A stretch of DNA of 64,000 nt. Source: Polychytrium aggregatum. Its lineage: Eukaryota; Chytridiomycota; Chytridiomycetes; Polychytriales. Made by a program: the position numbers and the translations under genes. The notes beneath the pieces were generated by a model. It searched no databases. It saw only the letters and a list, made by a program, of their open reading frames with translations, and was not told where the DNA came from. The stretch covers positions 1-64,000 of the forward strand of contig NW_026516371.1 of NCBI RefSeq assembly GCF_025602895.1, read 5' to 3'. Of this stretch, positions 52,348 to 64,000 are shown one piece after another; position 1 is the first letter of the stretch, and the number at the start of each line of letters is the position of its first letter.

Positions 52348-54319
52348 TCATTCGTGTTGGCGATGAATTTTGCGAATCAACGTCGGACTGATGGTCAGCT
52401 CTGCCAGCACAATATCTTCGCCGCGCTCCAGCCGCTCAATCTGGGTGACAATGTCATCCAGACTTGGGGGAGGAGCGGTTTCTTCGTCATCGAAGCTCGA
52501 CAGCGCCTTTTCGATATCATACATGTCCTTCAGATCTTTCAGCATCCCCAGTTTCTCCAGATCAATGACGTCGTCTCCATAGGCTTGCCACTTGATCTCG
52601 TCGAGATCCTCTAGGTCCAGGAATGCTTCTTGCTTGACGAAAATGCTATGGAGCCGAAGATAGTATGTGCATGCAATCAGCAACTTTAATGATCTCCGCA
52701 CGTGCGGCTCTTGCGGCGTTTCTATCAGTGCCCGAGTTTGTTTTCGGGCAAAAGTCCGGAGTTTGCGGAGCTGGGCAGTCAGCCGGAGGTCCTGAGGGCC
52801 TTTCGCTTGTGCTAGCGCCAAGAGCCGGCGGACGGTCTCGGCTGACTTGTTCCATGACTCCTGGATGCCTTCGATTTCACTCTGGAGGAAATCCACGCTC
52901 TGCCGTGCCAGGAGGAAGCGGTAAGCTTCGTTATCGACCAGGAAGATATTGTCTTCCCGGATCTGAATATCGACGCCGGACTCTTCCCGGATCTGCTGGA
53001 AGAACTTTTCCAAAGCAATGGTGGTATCACCCATCCGGAAATACGTCACGCGTGCTTTGGTGAAGAGGAAGACCATGCTCTCGATTGCGGCACGGTCAAA
53101 GTTCTGCAGCAACTCGAGGATGCACAGCCGGAACCAAACGGTGAGATGGCTGTTGTTGGTGGGAAGGGCAAGAACAATTGCATGGATGCTGCCGATCCAG
53201 GAGGCATATCGAACGATGTTGTCCATGTTGATCTTGTCCTGGGCGATTCCCCGGGTGTCGCCCATGCCTGGAGTGTCGATGATCCTGATCTTGGTTGGGG
53301 TGCCCGCTCCGTCGTTGAGGCAGAAGACATAGGACTGGGGGAACGGCGTCCCCGACTGTCCCGCAGCCAGCCTTGCAGTCTCATGCACGACTGTATGGTG
53401 CGACAGTATTGTATCGAAAACCAGAGTTGAAAGGTTCGGGCAGGGCAGGGATGACCATGGTGTAAGTGCGCTGCTTGCTCAGTCCATACGAATCGACAGC
53501 TCGTCGGGAGACTCACCACGCTCTTCCAGTGCCCTCCAAGCCATGTACTTACCTCGGCCGGGGTTCTTGAGATCGATTGTCTTGGACTCGACAATTACAT
53601 CTTCAAAGGTTTCGGAATCGCAGAGGGTAAAGCGGGCTGGAACCAAGGTTATAGGCTCGTCGCTCGCGAGCGCATCCTCAAAGCTGTCAAAGCTCAGGTA
53701 GTTGGCGATGGCGTTGATGAGGGTCGACTTGCCCACCCCAGTCTCGCCCAGAACGAGTATATTGATGGCATCGGGATGAGCGGAGACGCTTGGAGGCGGG
53801 CCCCACTCCGAGTCTTGCTCTGCCGGGAGAGAAGCTGCTGGATCGTTGCCACCATCTTGTTTGCAACCAGTTCCGAGGTCAACTACGAGTTTATGAAGGT
53901 GGTGGGGAGGAGAGAAGGAGGGGATGCAGCCAAACCCAGAATGAGAACCAGAGGCTTCTGGACGGGGGCTCGTTGCCGGGATCTCGCCATTTACCTGTGG
54001 GATGATCATCGCTGTCGTCATCCGAGTCCGAGTCAGCTGGTGGTTGAAGAGTGCTCCAATCCTCGAGGAAGACGTCGACGCAATCGATGTTGCTGGTGTC
54101 GAGGTCGCTCGCGCCCTGGGGCTGAAAGCTCGGCATGCCGTAGTCGTCCAGGTCGTAGTCGTTCGGCAGGTCGGCTTGACTGGAGACCGCATCGCCGTTA
54201 TGAGGGCCGCATTGACGGCTGGCTATATCGTCAGTTTCCTCGGGCTCCGTCTTGGCGTTCGTGTAGAAGGTCTTGAGGGGAATATGGCCCTGCGGGTGCT
54301 GGCTGTGACTATGCGGCAT
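52348..54319 (-). CDS. Large G-domain protein, paralog 1 (three exons)
   Basis: Exons on the minus strand: 54319-53995, 53882-53553, 53390-52348; 565 residues. After an acidic, low-complexity N-terminus it has a P-loop (LGETGVGKST, near residue 154), a switch region with DTPGMGDTRG (G3), and a helical C-terminal half. The usual G4 NKxD is not evident; FTKARVTY sits at the expected place. This is the AIG1/IMAP-like or related P-loop GTPase group common in expanded families of early fungi and animals; the role is unknown. Its neighbour at 54627 is a clear paralog in head-to-head orientation. It lacks the Cys/His-rich C-terminal module of that paralog. The second splice site lies at the same place and phase as the single intron of the paralog. 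Confidence 0.87.
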
Positions 54320-54626
54320 GTCTGCGACGAGATTCTGGGGGGGGGTGGCTGTTGTCTTGGGACCGAGACGAAGGCCGCCCGGACGGGCTCAATGCAGAGC
54401 GGCGGGTATCAGCGCCGGCGTGTGCGTGCGGCTGTGGTGGTGGAGTCCTCAGCTGATGTCTTGAACAGCATCTTGGCAGTGTCTTGAACAGTTGTATCTC
54501 GAGGGTATCCCCCGTGTGATACGTGTGTTTCATGCTCTCGCGTTGTCTGCCGCTCCCGCTGCGTCGCTGTTTGAACCGTTGGCCCTCCTGCTGCTCATCT
54601 CCAGCCTCCATCGATCGGTCGCAGCC
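54320..54626. promoter_or_regulatory. Shared spacer of the divergent G-domain gene pair
   Basis: Only 307 bp separate the two start codons, so both promoters and 5' UTRs must be here or overlap the first exons. No TATA box was recognised. A run of nine or so G near 54341 is present. Confidence 0.6.
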
Positions 54627-56733
54627 ATGTCCAAATCCAGGTCTGGATTCCTGTTCTCCCGCAAGGCCACTGCCAACGCCGCCTCCAACGAAGCGACGCC
54701 CACCGAGACGGCACGGCTCGAGCTGACCCTGGCCGAGCAGCCCGCCAAGGAGCTCAACATCCTGGTCATGGGCGAGACTGGGGTGGGCAAGTCAACCCTC
54801 ATCAACGCCATCGCCAACTACCTGAGCTTTGACAGCCTGGACAGCGTCCGTTCAGACGACGTCCTCTCCCTCATCCCCACAAAGTTTCACATCTACCCCG
54901 ACAACAGCGTCGTCCCCGTCGAGATCTCGTCCAAGACCCTCACGGTCGAGAAAGTCGCTGAAGGTGAGGGAAAGGGCACCAGCCCCATCGTTTGCCTCAG
55001 CCAGCAACACCCCTGTTGGCAACATCCCCTGTTGGCAATATCCCCATCCGCGGTATCTCTGTCGGCAGTACTCGTATTCACCCTTTCGACTCCCCGCTCT
55101 GCATCCTTATGCTGCTTCTGCTCCATCTGTCCTAGCCAACTTGAACGAGGAGCTGGTCCAGGGTCAATCCTCGACCCAGCTTGCCCGCACCTATGTCTTC
55201 AACACCAGGCTCACCAGCGGCGACCTCGTCAGGGTGCAGCTCATTGATACCCCGGGCATGGGCGACACCCGCGGAATCGATCGGGACAAGCAAAATATGC
55301 GGCACATCATCGGCTATATCTCAAACTACCCTCAGATCAATGCCGTCCTGATCCTGCTCAAGCCAAACAACAGCCGGCTGACCGTGTGGTTCCGATACTG
55401 CCTCCAGGAGCTCCTCAAGAGCCTCCATCGCGAATGCATCAAGAACCTGTATTTCATGTTCACCCACTCCAGAAGTACCTATTATCGGCACGGCGACACA
55501 CTCCCTGCGCTGAAATCCCTCCTTGAGACCATCAAGCACGACATCGGTCTCGAGATCCCCATCAATAACACCAACACCCTCATGGTCGACAACGAAGCGT
55601 ACAGGTTTCTACTTGCCAGGGACGAGGTCGCATTCGACCCGAGGCAGGAAGCAGACATGCGAGAGTCATGGAGACGTTCCTCCGAAACCCTCCACCGCTT
55701 CCTAAGGAGCATTGCCGACACCGCCAGCCACAACACCGAGAAGACCGTTCTGCTCTTTCGCGTGCGGGCCCATGTCCTTGAGCTGTTCAAGCCGCTGATG
55801 GATGTCACAGCAAACATCGCTGCCAACAAGCGGTCCCTGGATCAACAGATTGAAGCCATCAGCAACAAATACGTCACCGTCCACCAGCTCCAAGCCGAGC
55901 GCAAGCTCACTCTACTCGTGCCACAAAAGCGCGACCTTGACGAGCCTGCCCTGGTTTGCGCCCATCCGGACTGCATCAAGCACGTCGAGAAGAAGGAGGA
56001 CGGAGAGCTGAGAGAATTCAAGCAGAAATGCCACGAGGTCTGCTACCACGGCAGTTGGACCAGCGGCTGGATCATCTTCAGCCAGGTCCCGATCTACTTT
56101 TGCCCATCCATCAATTTCTGGGGTTATTGTCGTGAAAGCCAGTGCGGACATCACATCACATGGCACAGTAACGTCCGCTACGATTACACATTCAGCGTCG
56201 TCGACATCATCAACGAAGAGATCCAGCGCCGCCTTGACAGCGAGCACGACGAAAGCAAAAAAATAGCTCTTGCCATCTGGGAGCTCGAATCAGCCCTGCG
56301 GGACCTGAAGGCCGAGGAGAAGCGGATCACCGCCATTGCCGCCAGATTTGCGGTGTTCATTCGGCATAACGGCATCGTCGCCTACAACGATGCGCTTCTC
56401 GAATACTTGGCCAAGCTCACCGAAGAAGAGACCCCTGTGTTGCAAAGACACTCTTCCGAGGGTCCCATCCAGCCGTTGGACAGCATGCAAAGCCTGAGGA
56501 GCATGAAGGAAACATACGAGGAAGAGCAAAGGCTGTTGGACAACAGCGATGGCGAGGCGAACGGGCCACTCCTTAGTGCGGAGGAAATTGAGGCGCTCAT
56601 CAACGAGCTGCCCAGGCTCAAGCACTCTGGCGAGTTTTTCTCAACGTTCCAGGAATCCCAGGCGCTTCGGACCCAGGCTGTGAGTCTCGTTGTTGTCCAG
56701 CCCACAGTGCCAAAGCGCCCCGTCATTCGGTGA
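54627..56733 (+). CDS. Large G-domain protein, paralog 2, with Cys/His module (two exons)
   Basis: Exons 54627-54963 and 55136-56733; 644 residues. The start GCAGCCATGTCC is followed by a Ser/Ala-rich leader, the P-loop (MGETGVGKST at about 49) and DTPGMGDTRG at about 150. The middle is helical (FTHSRSTYYRHGDT where a G4 loop would be, without NKxD). A Cys/His-rich segment between about 55950 and 56170 (CAHPDC, CHEVC, CRESQCGHHITWH) looks like a zinc-binding module, as in some related large GTPases of fungi and animals. A coiled-coil-like stretch and an acidic tail follow. The intron (54964-55135) contains a short direct repeat of CCCTGTTGGCAA. The function is unknown. Confidence 0.88.
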
Positions 56734-57495
56734 TCCAATCGAGTCTGCAGGCCTGTCATGCGGCTGGTGCGTTCGCCATGGAATACAGCGATTTGGGAAG
56801 ACAAGGGGACAAATCGTCTCGTTCGGACCAATACACGCAGCCGTGGATCATATTACGCACAACGATCGACCAAGTGGGGGCGGCGAGTGGGGCTGGAAGC
56901 CAGGGCAGAGAGGGCATCGGGGAGTGGATCTCATGAGGTTCGGGTGCCGATCCGAGTCAGATCGATCAATGTCGTCCTGCCCACAGAACCCACCCATCCC
57001 CGTGTTTTAGTGTCTCCCTTCGATGCGGACACGATCGGGGATGCAGGAGAGTGGCCTAGGTCGGGGGATAGTTGAGTAGAGACTTTGCACAGTGCCCCAG
57101 TATTGCGCTGACCACCAGATACGCATCGTCGATGGCTGTGACGATTCCGTTCCGTTCCCGGTCGCGGTAATGGGTCGGCTGGAATACGCTGAGCACACCA
57201 ACTGCATCGATCACACCAACTGCATCAACCACACCAAGACCAGCCGCTGATCGCGCATAGAGCCTGCTCACGGCACCGATTGTGGCTCCCAATCGTCGAC
57301 TCGACGTGCCTTGCCGTCCGTGGGGGCAGGTGGGTGGATGATGGACAGGTCGTGTTCGGGTCCAGAAAAAAAGTGATCAGCGACCGCGAAACAGCGTGTC
57401 CCGTCTCATTGTGTGTATTAACGAAGTTGGGAACGAGAATGTTCTCGATGACATTCAATCACACTCTCTGCTTCCTTTCCCTTGGAGAAAACAGC
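56734..57495. other. Convergent intergenic region
   Basis: A 762-bp spacer between paralog 2 (+) and eS10 (-). I see no gene here. Confidence 0.6.
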
Positions 57496-58349
57496 TTATT
57501 GTTGAGCACGAGCGGGGCGGCCGAGTCCACCACGCTGCAGGGCGAAACAGAGAGGCAGATGGGGCTGTCAGTGACACTTGATGCGAGACGGCGCTGCAGC
57601 GGGCTGAAGACAGCAACACAGGCCGGATGACGAGGACGCATAACCAGGGCCGGATGGAGAGCAACAGAGGTGCTACTTACGAATTCGGGCTTCCAGTCAC
57701 CACCAGCACCGCCCTCCTTCTTCTCGCCACGGTCGTCTCTGCGGCGGTACTCGCGGTCACCGCCCTCACGGCGGGGAGCACGCTCACCATCTGCGTAAGG
57801 GATGCCCGATTAGTCGATTGCGGACTCGCTGTCGGTTTTTTTCGCGAATAGGACACGGCTGGCAGCGCTGCAAGGGTCCCGACAGCAGCAAATCGGCATC
57901 CAGAATCCAAAATCCACTTACCACGCTGGGGACGGGGAGCGGGGGCCTTGACGGTGCGGATGTGAGTACGGGGGACAATCTCCTCGGGGAGGTGGAGGTA
58001 CTCACGAAGGTAGGTGATACCCTCGGGGGTGAGGTAGTAGTAGTAGTACTGCCAGGAGAAGCGGGAGGCAACAAAGCCCTTGGACTCCAAAGACTGCAGG
58101 GCCTTGATGACGTGGAGGTTGGGGACGTCGATGTCCTGGTGCTTGGGGGCGTTGAAGTCCTTCTTGGCGACCAAGCAGCCCTCCTGGAAGAGGTATCTGC
58201 ACAAGCACAGACAATAGCGTCAGGCGCCGTCGTTTGACCAAGCCAACGGTGGGGGGATCTGCCGACTGCTGTTGCTTATGGCGCCAAGGGCGGCCGTTCA
58301 TCGACACTTACTGGTGGATCTTGGTGCGGTTCTCCTTAGGAATAAGCAT
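57496..58349 (-). CDS. RPS10: 40S ribosomal protein eS10, four exons
   Basis: Exons on the minus strand: 58349-58312, 58196-57922, 57790-57681, 57534-57496; 153 residues in frame. It is a structural protein of the small ribosomal subunit at the beak. The S10 plectin-type domain is unmistakable: [56 protein letters not shown] and [13 protein letters not shown]. The tail is Arg/Gly/Glu-rich and ends [12 protein letters not shown], as is usual for this protein. Length is normal for the family. The short first and last exons (38 and 39 nt) were set by frame and splice consensus (CCA|GTAAGT; CTGCAG|CGTGG). The first exon codes only the start of the domain, a common layout in intron-rich ribosomal-protein genes. 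Confidence 0.95.
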
Positions 58350-58970
58350 GGTGGCTAAGCTGCAGGAGACGGCACAGAGAGATCAGGGTCGATTCACGAC
58401 GGATCCGCAAGAGAAAAAAAAACTAGGGCCGCCCGCCTCCGTCCGTCCGTTCTTGTGGACCAGACAAGTTCCGAAAATAGGGGTGCTCCAGTGATGAAGA
58501 TGGGCCCATTCCAACCGTGCCCGCAATGTTTCCGCGTCTGTCGGGCTGCAGAATGTGGCCTGCTTCCGAATGGTGTCTCGTGAGTCTCGTTCGGCCATCG
58601 GCTGCGTTCCGCATCGTTTTGAAGTGGATCCAGGTCCGTGATCCCGAGGTGAGCAGAGTCGAGCTGCTGCTATACATCCGACTGGCGACGATGTTGGCCT
58701 GCCACTCCGTCCAGAGGTTTGATCCGCTGGATCTGAATCGAGACAAGGAGCCGGGATGTCCTTTCCTCCAGCACATCCGTCCGATCCCATGTGGGAGCTC
58801 GATGAACGACGACAGCGGTAGCCACGACCGCAAGACATGCCGCCAACGCCGAGTTGAGATGCCCTCGTTCTGTCGAAGATACGGTCTGGAGCTTGAATCG
58901 GTTTGCCAGAGTTTGGGGCCGGACGCTGCGCCGTTGCTGCTGCTCCTCACACCCACCGATATCTTCACAT
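58350..58970. other. Region upstream of eS10
   Basis: About 620 bp that includes the eS10 promoter. Open frames of up to 150 codons exist on both strands but have no known domain or supporting codon pattern; no gene is called. Confidence 0.5.
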
Positions 58971-59098
58971 GATGGATGGATGGATAGGTGGATGGATGGA
59001 TGGATGGGTGGATGGGTGGATGGATAGGTGGATGGATGGGTGGATGGGTGGATGGATAGGTGGATGGATGGGTGGATGGATGGATGGATGTGTGGATG
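58971..59098. repeat. GGAT tetranucleotide microsatellite
   Basis: About 128 bp of GGAT units with GGGT and AGGT variants spaced irregularly. It lies between eS10 and CFAP58, outside called exons. Confidence 0.95.
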
Positions 59099-59598
59099 TT
59101 GCCATTTACCTGACGAGACCTGATTGAATATGGGTCTAAAGGTCAAAAACTGAGAGGAAGGAAAAGCGCAGAAATGCCGGCGGTGTGTGGTCTTTGCCTG
59201 CATTCCGCCGCACCCAGCCGCACCCAGCCAGCCGCTGGCCGGCCGCCATCCAGCCGTGCTGCGGCCAGCCACATCCGTGTGACCTCGCTGGCCACAGACA
59301 CGGAACGGCACGAATCGATCACGTGCCAAGGGCCAGTCAGGTGCCCACCGCAACAGCCTCCATGGCGCCGTTCATGGCAAGTCATTCGCCCGCCAGAGAC
59401 AGCTACGTTGGATCCAAAGCGATCCAAAGCGATCCAAGGCACCAGCCCCGGTGCTCTCAAGCGCACCGTCGCCAACCTCTCAGGGCACACACACATGCAG
59501 ACATATTCAAAAGTGTCTATCTATTCCATTCTGCACCGCCCTATCCCATTCCATTCCATTCATTTTGTAACCTCCCTCTCACTTGACGCTCGCGATGC
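59099..59598. other. 3' flank of CFAP58
   Basis: A 500-bp stretch with short direct repeats (CGCACCCAGC at about 59210-59230, GCGATCCAAA at about 59409-59430) and (CCATT)n near 59545-59565. No gene seen; it should hold the CFAP58 3' UTR. Confidence 0.55.
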
Positions 59599-62595
59599 TC
59601 ACAGAGTAATCGCTGCCGTCGGTGTCTCTCCGTCGCCGGCCACACTTTCCTCGCCATTCTCGTGCTGGGCTACTCCTCCTGGCAGGCTTTCTCCTTCCTT
59701 TGCTGCAGTCGAATCACCCGTCAAGCCAAGCTGCTCGTGTGGTGCCTCTTGCATCTCAGCGGTTGGGTCCTGTGGATCGTGTCCGGCGTCGGCATGGTCG
59801 GTGTGGTCGGCGTCAGGGAATGGAGTCAGCGACAGAGGCTGCTCGGCTGTTGGCAAGGGCGGAAGCGATGGGTCGGGTGGCTGATCCTTGGAAGGCGCTC
59901 CGGCCGCAGCCGGTGGATAGAGCCGCTTGAGGTCGTAGAGCTTGCCTCTGTTCTGAGCGATAAAGTCTCGCTTGACCTGGGACAGCGACTTGTCGAGGGC
60001 GGAGATGGAGTGCTTGTACTCACGCACCTGTGCCTGGTACATGTTGAGCTCGGTGCCCATGTGCTTGAGCTGCAGAGTCTTGTCCTTGAGCAGCTGCTGG
60101 AACTCGGAGATCTGCTCGAGTGCCTCGGGGCCGACCTGCTTGGCCAGCAGGCTCTTGAGAGTCAGGTAGCTCTGCTCCTTGGAGTGGATCTCGGCCTCCT
60201 TGTCGAGGTCCTCCTTGGTCTTGCCGATGAGGCGCTTCTGCAGCGTGTGCAGCAGCTGGATCATCTCAAATGCCTTTGGGTTGCTGCCCTCGAGCTTGCG
60301 CCAGCGGTGGACGTTCATGGGGTTCTCGAGCTCCTCCTCAAGGGCCTTCATGCGGGTGCGCTCCCTGACGAGGTCGCTCTGGAGGTGGTGGAGGGTACCC
60401 TTGATGTTGTCGAGGGTTGCGGTCTGGCTGGAGAGCTCGGCATGGCGATGGCGGAGGCCGCGGATCTCGTCGCGCAGTCGCTGGAGGGCAGCGAGCTTGT
60501 CCTGATAGAAGCGCTCGCTGCGGATGAGGGACGAATGCTGGATCTTGATCTTGCCATAGACGGTCGCGAGCTCGTCGTTCTGGCGGATGAGCTGCTGGCT
60601 CAGGTTGTCACGCTCCATCACCAGGACGCTGAGGGCATGCTCCTGGCGATGGCGCTCGGCCTCGGCTTCCTTGACAAACTGGTTGAGCTTGGACTCTTCG
60701 AGTAGCTGGCTCTTGAGGTAGGTGAGCGAGAGCTGGTTGTGGGACTTGAGCTCCTGGATGCCCTTGGTGATGAGCTCAATGTCGCGCTCGAGCTTGCCGT
60801 TCTCGACAATCTCCTTGAGCAGCAGCGACTCCTTGGTGTTGATCTCTTCCTTGTATCCGTTGATCTGGAAGTTCATGATCTTGAGCTTGCGCTTCATTTC
60901 CATGATCTCGGCCTGCGACTCGATGAGGTGTTTGGAGTGCAGATTCCGGTCGCTGATGACGGCCTCGTACAGGTTCTGCTGGTACTTGAGCTTGGTATCG
61001 GCGACGACCATCTTTTTCTTGAACTCGTAGATCTCGACCTCCTTTTGCTTGATGTGGTGCAAGGCGGCGAGGCAGAGGGCCTGGACGCGGGTCATCTCAG
61101 AGACATAGCCGTCCTTGAGCAGGCCGCAGTCGGCTATCTGGCGGCGCAGGGCCTGATGCTCGCGCCGGTAGCGCTCGAGCTCGAGGTTGATGTTGTGCCG
61201 CTGCTGCTGGTGCAGCAGCGTGAGGTGGGCGTGGTTGGCGGTCTCGCCCGAGACTCGCTTGAAGTTCTCCTGGACAATGTCGTGCTCGCGGACGAGGTCG
61301 TCGATGACCTTGCCGTCGAGGTCGATGCGGCGCTGGAGGACGTTGATGGTCGAAAGGGTCGAGTCGTTCTTTTGCCGCAGGGTCTTGCGCTCGAGCTCGG
61401 AGGCGACCTTTTGCTCCTCGAGGAGCTTGCTCTTCTTGACGAGGGCATCGCGCAGCTTGACGACGCGCCGGACTTCGGCATGGATCTTGACGAGATCTTG
61501 CTCCTTCTCGACCAGCTCCTTCTGATAGGTAGTGTTTTGCTCGGCGAGCTCGGCCGAGAGGGTCATTTGCTCGTCGCAGTCCTTTTGCAGCTTGAGGGTG
61601 CGGGAGACGAGGCTCTCCTGGTCCTTGGCGAGCTTCTCGAGCATCTGCTTGTGGTTCTTGATCTGGGAGAGCAACAGCGAGACGTCCTCGTTCCCACGGT
61701 TGACGGCGTCCTGCTTGCCGCGGACTTCCTGCGACTTGACGGCGACGACAACACGGAGCTCACGCAGGTCCCGCTCGAGCCGCTCCTTGTTGCGGGTTTC
61801 GGCCTCGATGTCGGCCTTTTTGGTGGCGATCTTGTCCTTGAGCTCAAAGATGTCCTTTTCGAAGCCGCGCTTCTGCTGGTCGGTCTGGCGGATCTTGTCG
61901 GTGGCCTCGACGATGGCGTTGCGGTAGTGCACAATCTTTTCGAGCTCCGCGTCGAGTTCCTTGGTGCACTGCTCCTTGGTCTGGATGAGCTCGTTGAGGG
62001 TGCGCTCCTGCAGGGCGCTGAGGCCGACGCCCTGCTTGAGGATGTTGCCGAGCGAGGCAATCTCGGCCTTGAGGCGCTGGAGGTCTTCCTTGGAAGACTC
62101 TTCGCGCTTGTTGGACTGCAGGATGAGGTCCTCGGCATCCTTGACCTGGGTCTTGAGCTGGCTGATGGTCTGTTGGTCGCCAATGGAGGTTTTGATGGCC
62201 TCTTGGGTAGAGTTGGAGTTGGCGACGTGTTCAGAGTAGAGCTCCTCGTACTGCTTGAAGAGCCGGTGGACGTGCTCCCTCGACTTGAGGACGGCCTGGC
62301 TCATTTTCTCGTACTCCTCACGGAACTTTGAGTAGTCGTCATGTTTGAGGGTGATGAGGGTGCGCTGGTAGTCTTCTTGGATGGAGAGAAAGTCCTTTTC
62401 GAGCTGGTCCATCTCTTTGGAAAGCGGCAGCGCCGCTCCGGACTGGAGGCCGGGACGCGAGCCCGGGCTTGGGCCATGGGTGAGGGCGGTCTGCACGACG
62501 GCGGAGAAGTCGGTTGGGTTTGGGGACTGGGTGCGGCGAAGAGGCAAGTTTGGAGTGCCCGTTCCTGTGCCGGGGCGATTCTTGTCGCTGTCCAT
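59599..62595 (-). CDS. CFAP58: Cilia- and flagella-associated protein 58 (CFAP58/CCDC147)
   Basis: An intronless 998-residue coiled-coil protein. CFAP58 is an axoneme-associated protein needed for flagellum structure in animals and algae, so it points to a zoospore stage. Heptad-rich coiled coil runs from about residue 60 to 920. Segments diagnostic of the family are LKYQQNLYEAVISDRN, MKRKLKIMNFQINGYKEE and LEEELENPMNVHRWRKLE near the C-terminal third, then LIGKTKEDLDKE and LNMYQAQVREYKHS. The first 60 residues are Pro/Thr-rich and the last 80 are Pro/Asp/Ala-rich; both extend beyond the animal protein of about 870 residues. The ATG at 62595 is the first of the frame. The lack of introns stands out beside its intron-bearing neighbours. 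Confidence 0.95.
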   Translation of the reverse strand: MDSDKNRPGTGTGTPNLPLRRTQSPNPTDFSAVVQTALTHGPSPGSRPGLQSGAALPLSKEMDQLEKDFLSIQEDYQRTLITLKHDDYSKFREEYEKMSQAVLKSREHVHRLFKQYEELYSEHVANSNSTQEAIKTSIGDQQTISQLKTQVKDAEDLILQSNKREESSKEDLQRLKAEIASLGNILKQGVGLSALQERTLNELIQTKEQCTKELDAELEKIVHYRNAIVEATDKIRQTDQQKRGFEKDIFELKDKIATKKADIEAETRNKERLERDLRELRVVVAVKSQEVRGKQDAVNRGNEDVSLLLSQIKNHKQMLEKLAKDQESLVSRTLKLQKDCDEQMTLSAELAEQNTTYQKELVEKEQDLVKIHAEVRRVVKLRDALVKKSKLLEEQKVASELERKTLRQKNDSTLSTINVLQRRIDLDGKVIDDLVREHDIVQENFKRVSGETANHAHLTLLHQQQRHNINLELERYRREHQALRRQIADCGLLKDGYVSEMTRVQALCLAALHHIKQKEVEIYEFKKKMVVADTKLKYQQNLYEAVISDRNLHSKHLIESQAEIMEMKRKLKIMNFQINGYKEEINTKESLLLKEIVENGKLERDIELITKGIQELKSHNQLSLTYLKSQLLEESKLNQFVKEAEAERHRQEHALSVLVMERDNLSQQLIRQNDELATVYGKIKIQHSSLIRSERFYQDKLAALQRLRDEIRGLRHRHAELSSQTATLDNIKGTLHHLQSDLVRERTRMKALEEELENPMNVHRWRKLEGSNPKAFEMIQLLHTLQKRLIGKTKEDLDKEAEIHSKEQSYLTLKSLLAKQVGPEALEQISEFQQLLKDKTLQLKHMGTELNMYQAQVREYKHSISALDKSLSQVKRDFIAQNRGKLYDLKRLYPPAAAGAPSKDQPPDPSLPPLPTAEQPLSLTPFPDADHTDHADAGHDPQDPTAEMQEAPHEQLGLTGDSTAAKEGESLPGGVAQHENGEESVAGDGETPTAAITL

Positions 62596-63055
62596 GGAGA
62601 CGCGTGGGACTGGATGAGGAAGGGGCGGCCGTTAGTCTTGGATGGGGTGTGCTGATGAGAGTTGTGGACAGAGTTTGATGGTGTGCTGGTGGGATTCTGA
62701 ATGCTGGTGTCTGCAGGGGGGCTGGTTGGAAGCAGTGACGTTCCTGGTGACCGTCGAGGGTCAGGAAGGGTCGGTTCCAGCATGGGAACAGAGACGGATT
62801 GGGCCAGGGCAGCGGACCACAGGCGAATCGGCAGAAACAGCACCAATGCAGTCAGAGCTGTATCTGTGTGACTGTGTGTGACTGCGTGTGATACGATCTG
62901 ACCCACACTGTCTGAGTGGCGTGGATTTGAGTTGGCAGAGCCGTGGGAGAGCGGTTGTTCGCCAGCAGGCCACAGCCCCACGATGCTCATGAATGCGGTG
63001 TTCATCAATGCGATCGCAGCAGCAACCGTAATAACAACGACGCTAATTATATCAC
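62596..63055. other. Upstream region of CFAP58
   Basis: About 460 bp that should include the CFAP58 promoter. No TATA box was recognised and no gene is called. Confidence 0.5.
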
Positions 63056-63703
<648 letters not shown>

Positions 63704-63892
63704 TTGGCACAACTCTGTCTGCTGTGCAACAGCGTGGCCCGGGCTCGCCCGCGGGTCCGTTCAGCCGAGCGATCCGAGATTGACAAATGCGTCGTCTTCG
63801 CCCCCGGACATCAAATGCGTCGTCGTCGCTCTTGGCCATCAACTGCATCGGCGGTTTAATCATCGCATCTCTCCATCGCCGATATCACATCT
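63704..63892. other. Spacer between microsatellites
   Basis: A 190-bp segment with two partial repeats of CAAATGCGTCGTC and no supported gene. Confidence 0.5.
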
Positions 63893-63960
63893 CTCCATCG
63901 CCATCGCCATCGCCATCGCCATCGCCATCGCCATCGCCATCGCCATCGCCATCGCCATCG
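63893..63960. repeat. CCATCG hexanucleotide microsatellite
   Basis: About eleven CCATCG units in a row, followed by degenerate CATTCG-type units to the window edge. Confidence 0.95.
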
Positions 63961-64000
63961 CATTTGCATTCGCATTCGCCTTCATCGCTGCTTTCCGACC

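Noticed and set aside
58517-58972. 151-codon + strand open frame between eS10 and the GGAT repeat
   Set aside because: No homology-like motif or codon signal; competing frames of similar length exist on the other strand.
58971-59098. CRISPR-like or telomeric array
   Set aside because: It is a plain GGAT microsatellite with no spacers and no telomere-type unit.

Overview
The window looks like a repeat-rich piece of a fungal genome that still builds a flagellum, most likely a zoosporic (chytrid-like) fungus. The reasons are spliceosomal introns with GTAAGT/GTGAGT donors, high-GC coding sequence, fungal-type chromodomain Ty3 retrotransposons, and two genes tied to cilia or flagella (CFAP58 and a CNBD2-like protein) beside ordinary fungal genes. 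No prokaryotic signals were seen.

Left part (1 to about 39.26 kb) is almost entirely retrotransposons. Three APE-endonuclease or RT-type LINE families (called A, B and C here) and three Ty3/gypsy chromovirus families (called A, C and D) plus one solo LTR are stacked in and after one another. LINE A copies 1, 2 and 3, LINE B and a tiny LINE A copy 4 follow head to tail on the + strand, each truncated at its 5' end and starting right behind the poly(A) tail of the one before. LINE A copy 2 is split by LTR element A (8820-15286, TSD gccaa), which is split by a solo LTR (11245-11629, TSD ctctt). LINE B is split by LTR element C (21585-33463, minus strand, TSD cacaa), which is split by LTR element D (24731-30197, minus strand, TSD atcag) just after the RT catalytic motif. 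A 5'-truncated LINE C (36166-38953) sits inside an older, inverted, RT-deleted LINE C copy with a 16-bp TSD.

The LTR elements share a readable expression design: gag and pol overlap in the -1 frame, with a GGGAAAC or GGGAAAT slippery heptamer followed 7 or 8 nt later by a strong hairpin that contains the gag stop codon. Elements A and C also carry, just after the 5' LTR, a 12-nt segment complementary to the sequence 39 nt downstream of the TATA box, which predicts Tf1/sushi-type self-priming. Element D instead has an 18-nt site that fits an initiator tRNA-Met.

Right part (39.8 to 64 kb) is host sequence. It holds an eight-exon ABCC/MRP-type ABC transporter (+), a Sel1-repeat protein (+), a five-exon protein with two cyclic-nucleotide-binding domains (-), a head-to-head pair of paralogous large G-domain proteins (- and +) with a shared 307-bp spacer, ribosomal protein eS10 (-, four exons), and intronless CFAP58 (-). 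The window ends in long hexanucleotide microsatellites. Exon structures were worked out by eye from splice consensus and frame continuity and have not been tested with transcripts.
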